The position numbers and the translations under genes were made by a program. From contig WBMV01001030.1 of the NCBI GenBank assembly GCA_013396655.1, forward strand, positions 209,388-273,387: a stretch of 64,000 nucleotides of DNA, read 5' to 3'. This stretch comes from Campylorhamphus procurvoides (Eukaryota; Chordata; Aves; Passeriformes; Dendrocolaptidae). The notes beneath the pieces are model-generated. The model searched no databases. It was not told the origin of the DNA and worked only from the letters and a program-made list of their open reading frames with translations. Below are positions 53,710 to 63,414 of the stretch, piece after piece. How positions within the stretch are numbered: the first letter of the stretch is position 1; each line of letters begins with the position of its first letter.

Positions 53710-53801
53710 ATCACCATGAATCCTTGGAGGGAGACGCTCTCTTGGAACTCTTTCATAGTCATACCGCCCTTCAGACCACGTTTCATCTCTTCGATATGCC
53801 A
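53710..53801 (-). CDS. PPHLN1: PPHLN1 visible exon 2 (N-terminus)
   Basis: A 92-bp exon whose first two bases (TG) complete a start codon whose A is the last base of visible exon 1. The acceptor is TCTTTAG and the donor is GAT/GTAAGTA. After the split Met it encodes AYRRDETWSEGRYDYERVPR and ERLPPRIHGD. Human isoforms read MAYRRDEMWSEGRYEYERIP and RERAPPRSHP. The methionine used as the start in some human isoforms (MWSEG) is Thr (ACG) here, so the split ATG is the only start near this position. The start context is good: A at -3 and G at +4. Confidence 0.96.
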
Positions 53802-55588
53802 CTAAAGACAATAAAAATACAATTAGTGAAAACAATCTGTTATGAATAGACAAAAGGATAGTGAGCACAGAAATAAAGGTTCATGGACGTCTCCCAGTAT
53901 AATGTATTATGCACAAGCCCTGCACGTAGACTTTCTATTATCAGTTCTTTAAAGTAAACCTTTCTAGTTATAGAAAGTAATGTATTTTAAGCAAAAGTAG
54001 CTCACAGTACGTGCAAGAACAACTGAACTACAGGAAACTAGTGCAGTATAATAAGTAAAATTACAGAATTTACAGATACTATAAACAGCTCCATTGAAAT
54101 ATATGCATATTGCAAATACTGGCTGCATATATAAATGCATACACATACAGCAATGTTGATACTGCTCTGCTAAAAATACTGGACTTCATAAAAATAGGTC
54201 AGCTCCTATTTATTAAATGTTTTTTAACTTTTAATATAATAACTTTGATTGAATTATTTCATCAACTCAACCACCTGAAAAGCAGTTACAATGCAGCACA
54301 TCATTCAGTTACTAGAAAGCCCTGCACTTTGATTAAATGAATAAAACACATTCTTCGCATACAAATACTTCCCATCTTAAATTGAAAGCCAGCAGAATGC
54401 AGAAATTCCTTTTTCCAAAAGAGGGCAACTTTCAAAGTCAGAATCCGTAATTAAAGACAGGTAGCAATAAACCATCACCCTATGAGATTCTAGTCTTGCT
54501 GTGTGTTACACACCAGCTCATGGTCAGAATGACCTTGTGGGGGTGTGTGCATGCATGCGTGAAGAGGAAGGGATGGGTCAAACCTCATGGAGATTGGGTG
54601 GTATCATATCCCTTATGGCAGGGACAGTGAGGACACTGCCCCTCACCCTGGCCTGGGACCCACTGGGGTCACTGGGTCAGAGGCCCCGCCTGAGGGGTTT
54701 GGCCATGGAGACCAGACCAAATAAAACCAGAGGCATAGAAGTGCCACATGTCATGGCTCTGTCATCTTCATGTGTGAAAACTGGTCTGCCACAGAGCCTC
54801 AGTGGTACCTATCTCTCTCTTTTTCTCCTTCTTTCCTCTTACTCCCTATGCTTCTCTTTCTTTGCTCCTTTCTTGATGCTTTTGGTGGCTTGGAGCTGGA
54901 GGGATTGGATTCTGACTTAAGTGTTATGGACTGATTAGATTTTGACTTAAGTTGTTGCAGATTAATATGTGCTGGGTTGATGTTATGGTAGAACATTTTG
55001 CCTAACTTGTGTTGTGCCTTTTTTGAACCATTGCCATGTTCCCTTATTTTGTCCCCTAAATTAATAAAGAAACTCTTTGGGAACAAGTCCATGGCTTATT
55101 TTCTTGATACTATCTTGAGGTATTAAAGAACCTTAAATATATATTTTAAAGTTACACCCCTGGTTAGGCTGTGAGCCTGCAGCTTCCAGGGCTGGAGTGT
55201 TACACTGTGTTAGACAACACAGACTTGAGGAGCTCAGCCCTTTCTAATGATTATAAGGATGACAAATTATCAACTATACATCATTGAAAATAGATAAACA
55301 ATTACTAGAATTATATTTTTCAAAGCTCCCCTTCATAATGGTAGCTCTGCTATTAAAAATAATCAATAAGGAGAAGTAATAGCAAGTCATATTCAGAAGA
55401 AATATATAACATCACCTACTTGCACAAAGTAAAAACACTTTATTGGAAATAGACTCATGAGGCTATATAAAAATACTGATTAATACAGATGTTAAGAATC
55501 AACATGACAAAAGGGATTAATAATTATAAACAGAGGTAGCACTAAATAAAACATATACTTTTGCAAAAAACAACAAACACATACTTAC
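53802..55588 (-). other. PPHLN1: PPHLN1 intron (visible exons 1-2)
   Basis: A 1.8 kb intron with canonical ends (donor GTAAGT, acceptor TTTAG). About 40% of it is a solo LTR inserted at 54504-55204 in antisense orientation. The rest is AT-rich and featureless. Confidence 0.85.
54504..55204 (+). mobile_element. Solo LTR of an endogenous retrovirus, with 5-bp target-site duplication
   Basis: A 701-bp element that starts TGTTACACACC and ends GGAGTGTTACA, giving the TG...CA ends of an LTR. The five bases before it (54499-54503, CTGTG) are repeated right after it (55205-55209, CTGTG), a perfect target-site duplication. Inside, on the plus strand, there is a TATA-like AATAAAA at about 54720, a long CT-rich stretch, and a polyadenylation signal AATAAA at 55063-55068. 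There is no internal viral region on either side, so it is a solo LTR left by recombination. The 5-bp duplication fits class I or class III (ERVL-like) elements; which one I cannot say. It is antisense to PPHLN1. ORFs across it (54501-54920 plus, 54799-55092 minus) are not genes. Confidence 0.85.
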
Positions 55589-55636
55589 TTTTCTGTCAGT
55601 TTTAGCAACACTGCTTCTGAAGATCCATCCACTTTC
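55589..55636 (-). other. PPHLN1: PPHLN1 visible exon 1 (5'UTR, ends in the A of the start codon)
   Basis: A 48-bp exon between a strong acceptor (T-rich tract, then GTAG) and a strong donor (AAAA/GTAAGTATG). Its last base joins TG of visible exon 2 to make the ATG of MAYRRDE, which supports it being the genuine upstream exon. It holds a short upstream ORF. Because it has an acceptor, at least one further 5' exon must exist to the right. I could not place that exon; it is expected near the CpG-rich region or in the gap. Confidence 0.85.
55602..55628 (-). other. Upstream ORF in the PPHLN1 5'UTR
   Basis: In visible exon 1 an ATG at 55628 opens an 8-codon ORF (MDLQKQCC) that stops at TAA (55604-55602). 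It is in the same frame as the main start codon, with a second stop (TGA) before it, so it cannot extend the protein. The upstream ATG has T at -3 and G at +4, a weaker context than the main start. It could lower translation of the main ORF; that is inference. Confidence 0.6.
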
Positions 55637-57348
55637 CTACAAAAAAAAGAAACTGAAATTAACAAAAAAAATGCATATATATTCATCATTAGTACATTTT
55701 TTTTCTTTTAAGTAAACCAGACAGGTAAAACCTAAATGTTTTAAACAGATATCCCCTGTGATCTGTCTGATTTAGTATAGTTACTCACTACACTCAAGAA
55801 AGAATGTGAATTCATCTGAGTAATTCATAATATCAAAACACTTCCTGGGACAAATTATTACAGATAAAATACCTTTCTAATAAATTCCAGAATTTTCTTT
55901 CCCTTTTGTCATCTTTTACTCACTATCTCAAATTCCAGTTTTTCTTCATTCATTAGCAAAAACTTTTGGAAACTAACTGCTTTCTTCAAAGCACTCAGGA
56001 AAATATTTAATATATTCACCTAATGTATATTTATTTAACTGTCATTCAATATCATAAAGTAAAGAAAAATAAAACTCAGTTACATATGGTGAGAGGTTAC
56101 AATTTAACAAAGGCTTTTCCTTTGGTAATACACAGTATATCCTGACAAAGCAGCTCTTTCCTCAACAGTAAGAAGCATTTATGTTCAGAGACTTTGATTC
56201 TACCATTGGTTCAAACAAACCAGAATATCTTATTAAAATATTGCTCCATTTTATAACACACTTGACTTCAAGTTTGTTCCATAACCAAGATACAGGACTA
56301 GTCTGATGCAGCCAAAAGCTGATCAAATCAACCAGCTGGTTTTGGTTTTGGTAAGGGCAAAAGCTAGAGGATCTGCTGCTGTGCCCTCTCCAGCATGCTC
56401 CACAGAAGTTAGTAATTACGAAACCATTTGTCATACTGCTGCATTAGATGGTCAGGTGTACCATCAGAAGCACCTTCCTGGCACTTTCACAGTAACTGCC
56501 TCAACCTTTTCTTATTCTCTACTCCAGGGACTTTTGCTAGAGCCTTAAAATTTCACATCAAGGGCTACACATGCATGAACAGTCCATAGGCCAACTCCCT
56601 GCCCTCCTTCCCACATTACTGGGAGGGTGCTCTATCTGCTCTTACACTGTCCCCACAGATCTCTTTTCTTTGTGCCTAGAACAGTGCCTGAATGCCCCTG
56701 TGTTTTTATGTACTGGGAGGGAGAGAATTAGATGAAGCACGACAAAATCGTTAGGCTGGAAAGGCATCACATGCTCTTTCTCCATATGCTTCACTGCTGG
56801 TCTCTCATGCCCAGCCTGTGCCCCAGGGTGGATCATTCCTTCCGTCCACACCTGCCAACAATTGGGGAGCACCTGAACCACCCACAGTGCCCACTCCCAC
56901 TGCTGCCTGTCCACAGATCACCCATCTCTCACAGCTGCAGAGATTTAGGTAGTTGACAGCAAACCTATTTTTTAGACCAACAACAAATACTGGAAGCTGG
57001 ATTCAAATAAGGTTTTCAAATGAGCTTTTTAAAAAAATTTTGACAAATACAATAGTGCCCCTGCCCTGCTGCCTGCCACACTTACTGAAACTGTTAACTG
57101 AACCCAACATTCAAAAAGCAACATGTTCCAGATAAGTGCCACTGATGCTGAGTGCAAACTTAACATCATGCTGCTCTGTTGGGAAAGACTTCTGCCACAG
57201 CATCGTGGAGGAGGAAGCCCCTGGAGACAAGACTACCACTGTGACAACTTCCAAAGGACCAGAGACATTGTAGTTCAGCATTACCTGCATCTTTTATGTA
57301 CGGGTTTTCCCCTGTTTAGATTGTAAACGCTAGAACTCCCTGCACACA

Positions 57349-57653
57349 TGTGAAAAGTGTTCCTATTTATCCGGGTATCCAGGCCCGCCCCCCTCCGGAC
57401 CTTATTGGATGTACCACCAGTCATTCCCTATTCCTGGGTTCCCACTGGGGTTTGGTCTTCCTGCTCCCTTATTGGCCCCTGTGCCCCCCAAACCACACAA
57501 CTCCCCCTGAACCCTTACCCAATCACATCCTGCCTCCCAAACTCCGCCCGAAGGGCTTAAATACCCTGGACACAGGTAATTAAAGGCTTTTCTATGACCA
57601 CTCAATCTCGGATTGATACATCTCTTCACTCCTGACCACGTGAGGATTTCACA
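57349..57653 (+). mobile_element. Compact retroviral LTR
   Basis: A 305-bp GC-rich block that begins TGTGAAAAG and ends GATTTCACA, giving perfect 7-bp inverted ends (TGTGAAA/TTTCACA). Promoter-like parts come in the expected order on the plus strand: inverted CCAAT boxes (ATTGG at 57404 and 57471), a direct CCAAT at 57519, a GC box (CTCCGCCC) at 57542, a TATA-like TTAAATA at about 57557 and a polyadenylation signal ATTAAA at 57579-57584. The TATA to poly(A) signal spacing is short, as in compact avian retroviral LTRs. No target-site duplication is found at these ends and no primer-binding site is evident to the right, although GC-rich sequence continues to about 57770. It may therefore be a truncated provirus rather than a solo LTR. 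Confidence 0.65.
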
Positions 57654-57802
57654 ATCCCCTCCAGACCCCGGGAGACCGTGGGACAGTAGAGGAGCCGCGC
57701 TCCCCCTCACAGCTGTTACTGCTCCATCAGTCAAACCACCTCCAACATCCCAACACCCATCACTAGTAGCAGGCACCAACACTCATGTACATACTCTGTT
57801 AG

Positions 57803-58069
57803 AATATCAGGCTGCAAGGCTGATAAAAACACTCCCTTTTTTATCACTGTTGGACCTCACTGAAACTAAGAATTATCACCAGTACTTTGACAAAGCAAAA
57901 ACACAAGCTGAAAAGGAATTAGAGATACACTACCACAAAAGTCAACAGATGGGCATAAAAAAGATATACACCAGAGAACAAGTAACTATGGAGGTGCAAG
58001 AAACATCTCATTCACATTTAGAGGAATTAAATGAAGGAAGTACTATCAAGTACGTTGCTCAAAATGCTG
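57803..58069 (+). other. Plus-strand exon-like open segment, unassigned
   Basis: A 267-bp segment between CTGTTAG (57796-57802) and GCTG/GTAAGG (donor at 58070), open in one frame with phase 1 at both ends. It is part of a 157-codon ORF (57613-58086), the longest in the window without N. The translation is charged and helix-like (FDKAKTQAEKELEIHYHKSQ, then IYTREQVTMEVQETSHSHLE). I do not recognise it. It could be a fragment of a retrocopy, an exon of an unknown gene, or chance: several ORFs of 100-139 codons occur here by accident. Confidence 0.25.
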
Positions 58070-58778
58070 GTAAGGTAAACAAGTAGGAGAAGACCAATTT
58101 TATATAAACTAAACAGAAAAATTTTAGCTGGGACTAATGAGATAAAGTTAGGATGTATTTGAAAATAGCAGGAGGAGGAAAAAAAGTGTTTAAAGGGAGG
58201 AAAAATGAATTTCCCAGCATCTTGAGCACATTTCATCTGCTTCTATAGAAAAAGAATAAAAACTCCATTTCTTAAATAATATGACCTAATACAGCTTTAA
58301 TAGCAACCATGAAGAGTAAATTCTTAGGATCAATATGAGAATATTCCATTAACAAAGATTCAAGAGATCAAACCTCAAGTTTATTGTGTTGTATTCAGAT
58401 TCATCTGTTCTCTCAGTAAGTTGTTGCAAAATAAAGAATAAAAAAAAATCTGTTTCTGTTTCATACCTAACAACATTGCCACTCATACTGATTGACTATT
58501 TTCTATTAGTATGTAAAGCAAAAGCAGTTGGTATTTCTTTAACATAATGAGGTAGAACCACTTGCTATATTAATTTAAACAATCTCTTCCTAATTTTGAT
58601 CAGAGGAGACTGTTTCACCTAAACCAAGGTCTTTATTTTCTCAAATAAATACATTCTGTGAATGCAGAAGCCATGCTATTAATGCAACACAAGCTGCTCT
58701 TCTGTGGCCAGCTGCCAAGAATGGCTTTGCTCCAATCACCACAGCACTTTGCATGTACATATAATATAATGTAATATA

Positions 58779-59364
58779 AGAAAGGTTTCTTCATCAAGCA
58801 GATTACATTACGGATGTTTTGCACAACTGGGATTTCTTCTGCCAATGAATCATTTTTTTATTCTTTTTTGCTTTCTAAATAGTATGTGCTAGAATTCTTG
58901 ATGAATTTGCAAAAGCACTCCAGTATTCTGAAATATTTTGTATACAATTCTTGTCTGTTTACACTTACTTGAGTCATTAATTTTCATCAAACCTACTTCT
59001 CCAGGATTCACAATTTTCTAGCATCTGCTATCATCCTTCTGCAGAATCTACATTTTTGTTTCCAATCCAGATGGTTACATCTTGCCATATGTGAACAAAA
59101 CACAAAACCAATGCTGTGTTGTAAATGAAGAGAGAGACAGCTACAGTGTCTTTCATGCCACCAGGATATACCTGGATTTATAATATTACTTTGACAAAGA
59201 GCAGATTGACAAATGTGGCCCAGTTCTGTCCCTCCTCTGCTTTGGAAAGCTCTCAAAAAAGCTTTAGATGCTTTTAGATCTACAAGAGATATAACTTACT
59301 AGAAATATCAGTGTAAACTCTGCAATGATTCCTACTGTGAGGACATAAAGACAAACAGAAAATA
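58779..59364 (+). repeat. Left copy of a 586-bp duplicated block
   Basis: This block is repeated at 63415-64000 in the same orientation with an offset of 4636, and I saw no difference between the copies. The right copy runs into the window edge, so the true length is unknown. The left copy continues to the gap at 59751. The 82-codon minus-strand ORF present in both copies (59008-59256 and 63644-63892) is not a recognisable protein. Confidence 0.9.
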
Positions 59365-59750
59365 CTGCATTTTCTACCCACAATTAGACTCCATATTTGA
59401 TAGTGCTTCAAAGATATTCCTGTCTCTTACCTAGACAGGAGATAAGATGAATAAAACTGAGTTTGGGGGAGGGTGGGGTGAAAAAACCGCTACCTTTCTC
59501 AAACTCCCCTCTTTCCTGGGACAGGCAGAAAACACTGAACAGGCACAGTTCTATTGGTAAGATGAAAAAGCAGAAGTGTAAAAGCAGAGGGAAAAATCCA
59601 ACACATCAGGAAATAAAATAATGTGAGGGAGGCACTAAGAAAAAACAGAGATTCAAAGATAATCCATCTCTCCCTAATAATGAATATGACGCTGTAAGAT
59701 TTTCAAAAGCAATTAGAAGTAAGACTGCAACAAGTCTAGGCATATTCACC

Positions 59751-60056
59751 NNNNNNNNNNNNNNNNNNNNNNNNNNNNNNNNNNNNNNNNNNNNNNNNNN
59801 NNNNNNNNNNNNNNNNNNNNNNNNNNNNNNNNNNNNNNNNNNNNNNNNNNNNNNNNNNNNNNNNNNNNNNNNNNNNNNNNNNNNNNNNNNNNNNNNNNNN
59901 NNNNNNNNNNNNNNNNNNNNNNNNNNNNNNNNNNNNNNNNNNNNNNNNNNNNNNNNNNNNNNNNNNNNNNNNNNNNNNNNNNNNNNNNNNNNNNNNNNNN
60001 NNNNNNNNNNNNNNNNNNNNNNNNNNNNNNNNNNNNNNNNNNNNNNNNNNNNNNNN
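59751..60056. other. Assembly gap (306 N)
   Basis: A run of N flanked on the left by AT-rich sequence and on the right by very GC-rich sequence. The abrupt change suggests that part of a CpG island is missing. First exons of PPHLN1 and of a divergent neighbour could be hidden here. Confidence 0.99.
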
Positions 60057-60206
60057 CGCCCACACCTCCCACGCCACTTCCGGCGCCGCCGCCGCGTCAG
60101 CGGAAGCGCCCGCAGGTCCGTCCGCCCGCCCGGGATGCCCGTTGGCTGCGCCCGGCGCGCGTCGGCGGAAGCGCGACAGGAGCGGGGGCGAGCCAGGCTG
60201 CCCGGC

Positions 60207-60238
60207 CATCCAGCCGTGCTGCCATCCAGCCGTGCTGC
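60207..60238. repeat. 16-bp perfect tandem duplication
   Basis: CATCCAGCCGTGCTGC occurs twice in direct succession inside the CpG island. Confidence 0.85.
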
Positions 60239-60368
60239 AGCCGTCCGTGTGCCCCGCGCCGTCCCGCCGAGGCCTGCGCAGCCCCCGGTGCCGCGGTGCG
60301 GGATGGGCTCCCGCGCGGGCTGAGCCCGCCGAGACGGGTACGCGGGGAGGGGGCACCGCGGAGCGCTC

Positions 60369-60405
60369 GGTCACTGTTCGCTTGGTCACTGCTCAGTGGT
60401 CACTG
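60369..60405. repeat. Three spaced GGTCACTG motifs
   Basis: GGTCACTG occurs at 60369, 60384 and 60398, that is every 14-15 bp, in units such as TGGTCACTGCTC. This is a degenerate short tandem repeat in the presumed promoter. It contains the GGTCA core of nuclear receptor half sites, though the spacing does not fit a standard receptor dimer site. Confidence 0.75.
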
Positions 60406-60720
60406 CTCGTGGGGAGGGGCGATGAAGGGCGCTGGCCGGGGCCGCAGGGCCATGGTGCGGAGGCCGAGAGCTCTGCCACGGCGTGTGAGCTGTGAGCAGA
60501 CCGTGGGTCGGCTGTCCCACCGTGGGCTTGCACGTACCGAGCGCTGGAGTGGAGCCCGGTGTCTCGGCTCGGGCGCTGAGGAGGAAGGCCCTCCTGCCAC
60601 CAGCTGAACTACCCGGATCGGCCCCTCCTCGGGGAAGTGCTGGGCGAGACCAGGTGCGAGTGAACCAAGCAGCTCTTCTCCCATCTTGGCTATGCTGGAA
60701 ATCGCTTTAAAAAGATACTG

Positions 60721-63413
60721 ATGAGAAAGCGTTTGATGTCCCTGCTGGTGCTCTGGTGCCCAGTTTTACCGTTCCTAAGTTTTTGTAGTTAGATTAGTGC
60801 ATAAGAGTGGTTCGATTCAAACCACAGATCCTTTTTATGTTCCTCTTTGGCTGAGGCAACTGTATTCTTTCTCTGCTGATAGCATTAACTTTATTTACCA
60901 AATTCTGATTATATTTAATATTCGCTTTGTACTGCTTAAGTGACTACAAGACTAAACAGATTATGCTCTGACAGTTTATTCCATGCCTCCTGTATAGAAC
61001 AGAATTGTAGCAAGGGGTTAACACCCTTGCCAGGGACTGAGGAGAACATGAGTTTGATTTCCTCCCTTACCACAGACATTTGATTATAAGCCTGAGCCAA
61101 GGTCCTGCACACCTAATGGTTTGTTGATTTGGGTCTAAACTCTGTTGACACTATTAAATCAGGAATAAAATACTGTATTTTAAGGATCAAGATAGAAGAA
61201 GTCAAATTAGTTGGCCTGAGTGAACGTGTCTTGAAAAACTTGTTCACAAATCATTTATACATACTTTAATTGATTAAATCATGCATGTGACCTTGCTGCT
61301 CTTCACTTAAACACACAAGTTCATGCTTAAGTTGAAACACTGATGTTAAGTCATGAAAGTATCAGTAAATTTAGACTCCACTTGATGTTTCAGAGGCATC
61401 TGAATAATTTTGCTGGTGTCCTTATGTGTTCTGGGACAGAGTAGAAAAGCCAGTTACTGAAATTAATAATTGTCTTCTCTTGTGATGTCCCCGGCACTAA
61501 TGACAGATGCTGAATTAAGCATATTGAATTCTCTCAAAACATACTCATGTACCTGATCTATTTTTCAGGAGACTTAATTATTGCTGACAGATGGCTCTTG
61601 TCAAAGAATGGCTTCTTTTAGTTCAAGTTGTTAGAAAAGACAAAGAAGATTGAATTCAAGAAGTCATTGTAATGAGAGACAACTCTATCCTCAAAGTTAA
61701 TATGAAAAAATTATGAGGAAGGCATTAATATTATAGAGATGCTATTACATTAATGGGAATTGTGCTCAGTCCCATGGAAATAATGTACAGGCTTTCAGCT
61801 GATACTTTTAAGTTAAGTAACCAGGTAATACCTTGAAGATCAGGGAAACCCCATAAAAGCATCCAGGATAAAATAGAAATGTTTTGATTCGTTAGAGAGT
61901 TCTAGCAGGATATAAAAATCAGACTGTACATGACTCTTAAGGTGAGTCTCCTGCAGGAAGTAGAATGCAAAGATGTTCTTTTCTGATTGATTTGTTTGTG
62001 GTTTTTTTCCTGAGGGAAGGGGATATTTACTTTTTTTCTTGTCAGTCAAGCAGAGAGACTGGCAATCGAAGAGAAAGAACGTGATGAAAATGTTAAACTT
62101 TTATTGGACAGAAAGTTAGAAAATTCTTGAAGCAGAAGGACTCTCAACCTTGTTATGACACGCCTACAGATGATGTGTCTCATCTAGAGACTTAACTTGA
62201 AGCTGGAACTGGCATTTTTCACTCATCCCACTAGAAAACATCAGATAGTAAATGGTGATAGCCTTACAGTATTCCCTCTTCTATTAAAGCTGTACCTGTC
62301 CAGTGAGCGAGAGACATTAAAAATAAGAAATCCTTGCACAACAGTTCTAAACAATACAAATTGCTAAGAATATTTGGACAGTCCGAGCAGCAAAACGGTT
62401 ACACTTAAATTTGTTCAGGGGACTGGAAACAAAGTTTAACCTCAGCTGTCTGGCAGCCAGCACTCCTGGGTGCATCTCTTTCAGCTTGCTTCTGGAAAAA
62501 CTAGCGTGCAGCTGAAAATGGTGGTTCTGTAGCCTGCATTCGTTAGTAGTTTCCTAATAGCTGAGCTATTAGGCCTGTAGTAATCTCCGCGTGATTTATC
62601 ACCTTCTCTTTGGAGGTTTGTACCATGGTGTTGTGGAATATGCAAGCTAACTGCACTCTAGCCATGCTGTTTTCCCAGGCACCTGCTCATTAAAATGGGG
62701 ACTGCTTGGTCTCCTGTTACAAGGTGCTCCAGCTTTTCTTGTCTCTTAGGCAGAGTCAAATTGGTGTCTTCAGACACTTGAGGTTCAGCTCCGCTGTTTT
62801 CTCCTCCACTGTTGCAATAAATTGTCACTGCCAATATACTATAGTACAGCATTAAGGTTGATCTTACCAAGTCCTTCTATCCACTGTACCTCTGGATAAC
62901 TCCACTTCAGGCCATCTATTCATGTGGCATGTTGCCAAGTCAGTCTCATTAGGCTTGTCAAGGATACTGATGCCAAGTAGAGAGGAATTTGGGATAATGA
63001 ATCCAGACTGCATATAACCAGACGCAATGTATGGCTTTTATTGTAAATTTATTCTGTTTTCCTTTGCTTAACCTTTATGTTTCCATTTTTGCTTGTGACA
63101 AAAAAAAACCCATCTCTGAACATGGAGAACCTCAAAATTCAATCACTTGGAAACTGTCACTCAAACGAACTGTGATAGAGTAAGCGTGTCAGGAAAGAGA
63201 AGCAAAATAGTTGGATAATCAGTGCCTCTTGGGAATATCAGGTCTTCAGATGGCTAGATCATGAAATGCCAGAAAATATCAGCCAGATTAGAGTGTGATA
63301 TTAGTTACTTTTTTGGCACTTGCCCAAGCAATCTGTTCAGACTGGCTACCCAGAAAGTCCCATAAGAAACTCTGTGCTATGACAGATTTTGATTTTAATA
63401 GTTCATTTTTTTT
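60721..63413. other. Unassigned 2.7 kb region right of the CpG island
   Basis: Ordinary AT-rich sequence with no clear repeat and no exon that I can identify. It would be intron 1 or the flank of a divergent gene if the scaffold order is right. The right edge is a T run followed by one N at 63414. Confidence 0.5.
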
Positions 63414-63414
63414 N

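Larger units (their letters stand above)
55637..59750 (-). other. PPHLN1: PPHLN1 upstream intron or 5' region
   Basis: 4.1 kb between visible exon 1 and the assembly gap. It holds a compact LTR at 57349-57653, an exon-like plus-strand segment at 57803-58069, and the left copy of a duplicated block (58779-59364). The stretch 56160-57340 is richer in GC with several short ORFs, none of which I recognise. No first exon could be pinned down. Confidence 0.6.
60057..60720. promoter_or_regulatory. CpG island, probable promoter
   Basis: About 660 bp of GC- and CpG-dense sequence, unlike the rest of the window. The first part has ETS-type motifs: ACTTCCGG at 60076-60083 and CGGAAG at 60101 and 60166, common in housekeeping promoters. 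Two short tandem motifs lie at 60207 and 60369. The ORFs crossing it are typical of GC-rich DNA and match nothing I know. By position it would be the PPHLN1 promoter, possibly shared with a divergent gene (YAF2 in human). The gap to its left and the suspicious join at 63414 make its exact placement uncertain. Confidence 0.6.

Noticed and set aside
54501..55092. 139-codon plus-strand and 97-codon minus-strand ORFs
   Set aside because: Both lie within the solo LTR and are not genes.
59736..60389. 217-codon minus-strand ORF across the gap
   Set aside because: About half of it is N and the rest is GC-rich promoter sequence; no coding evidence.
61590..62130. Coding-like pieces in one plus-strand frame (for example EEKERDENVKLLLDRKLENS after a good AG acceptor near 62045)
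   Set aside because: Stops occur about as often as expected by chance and no parent protein is recognised, so I do not call a pseudogene.
60057..63413. Possible YAF2 first exon, expected by human synteny to be divergent from PPHLN1
   Set aside because: None of the plus-strand frames shows the YAF2 N-terminus or its zinc-finger residues. The exon may lie in the gap, but nothing visible supports it.
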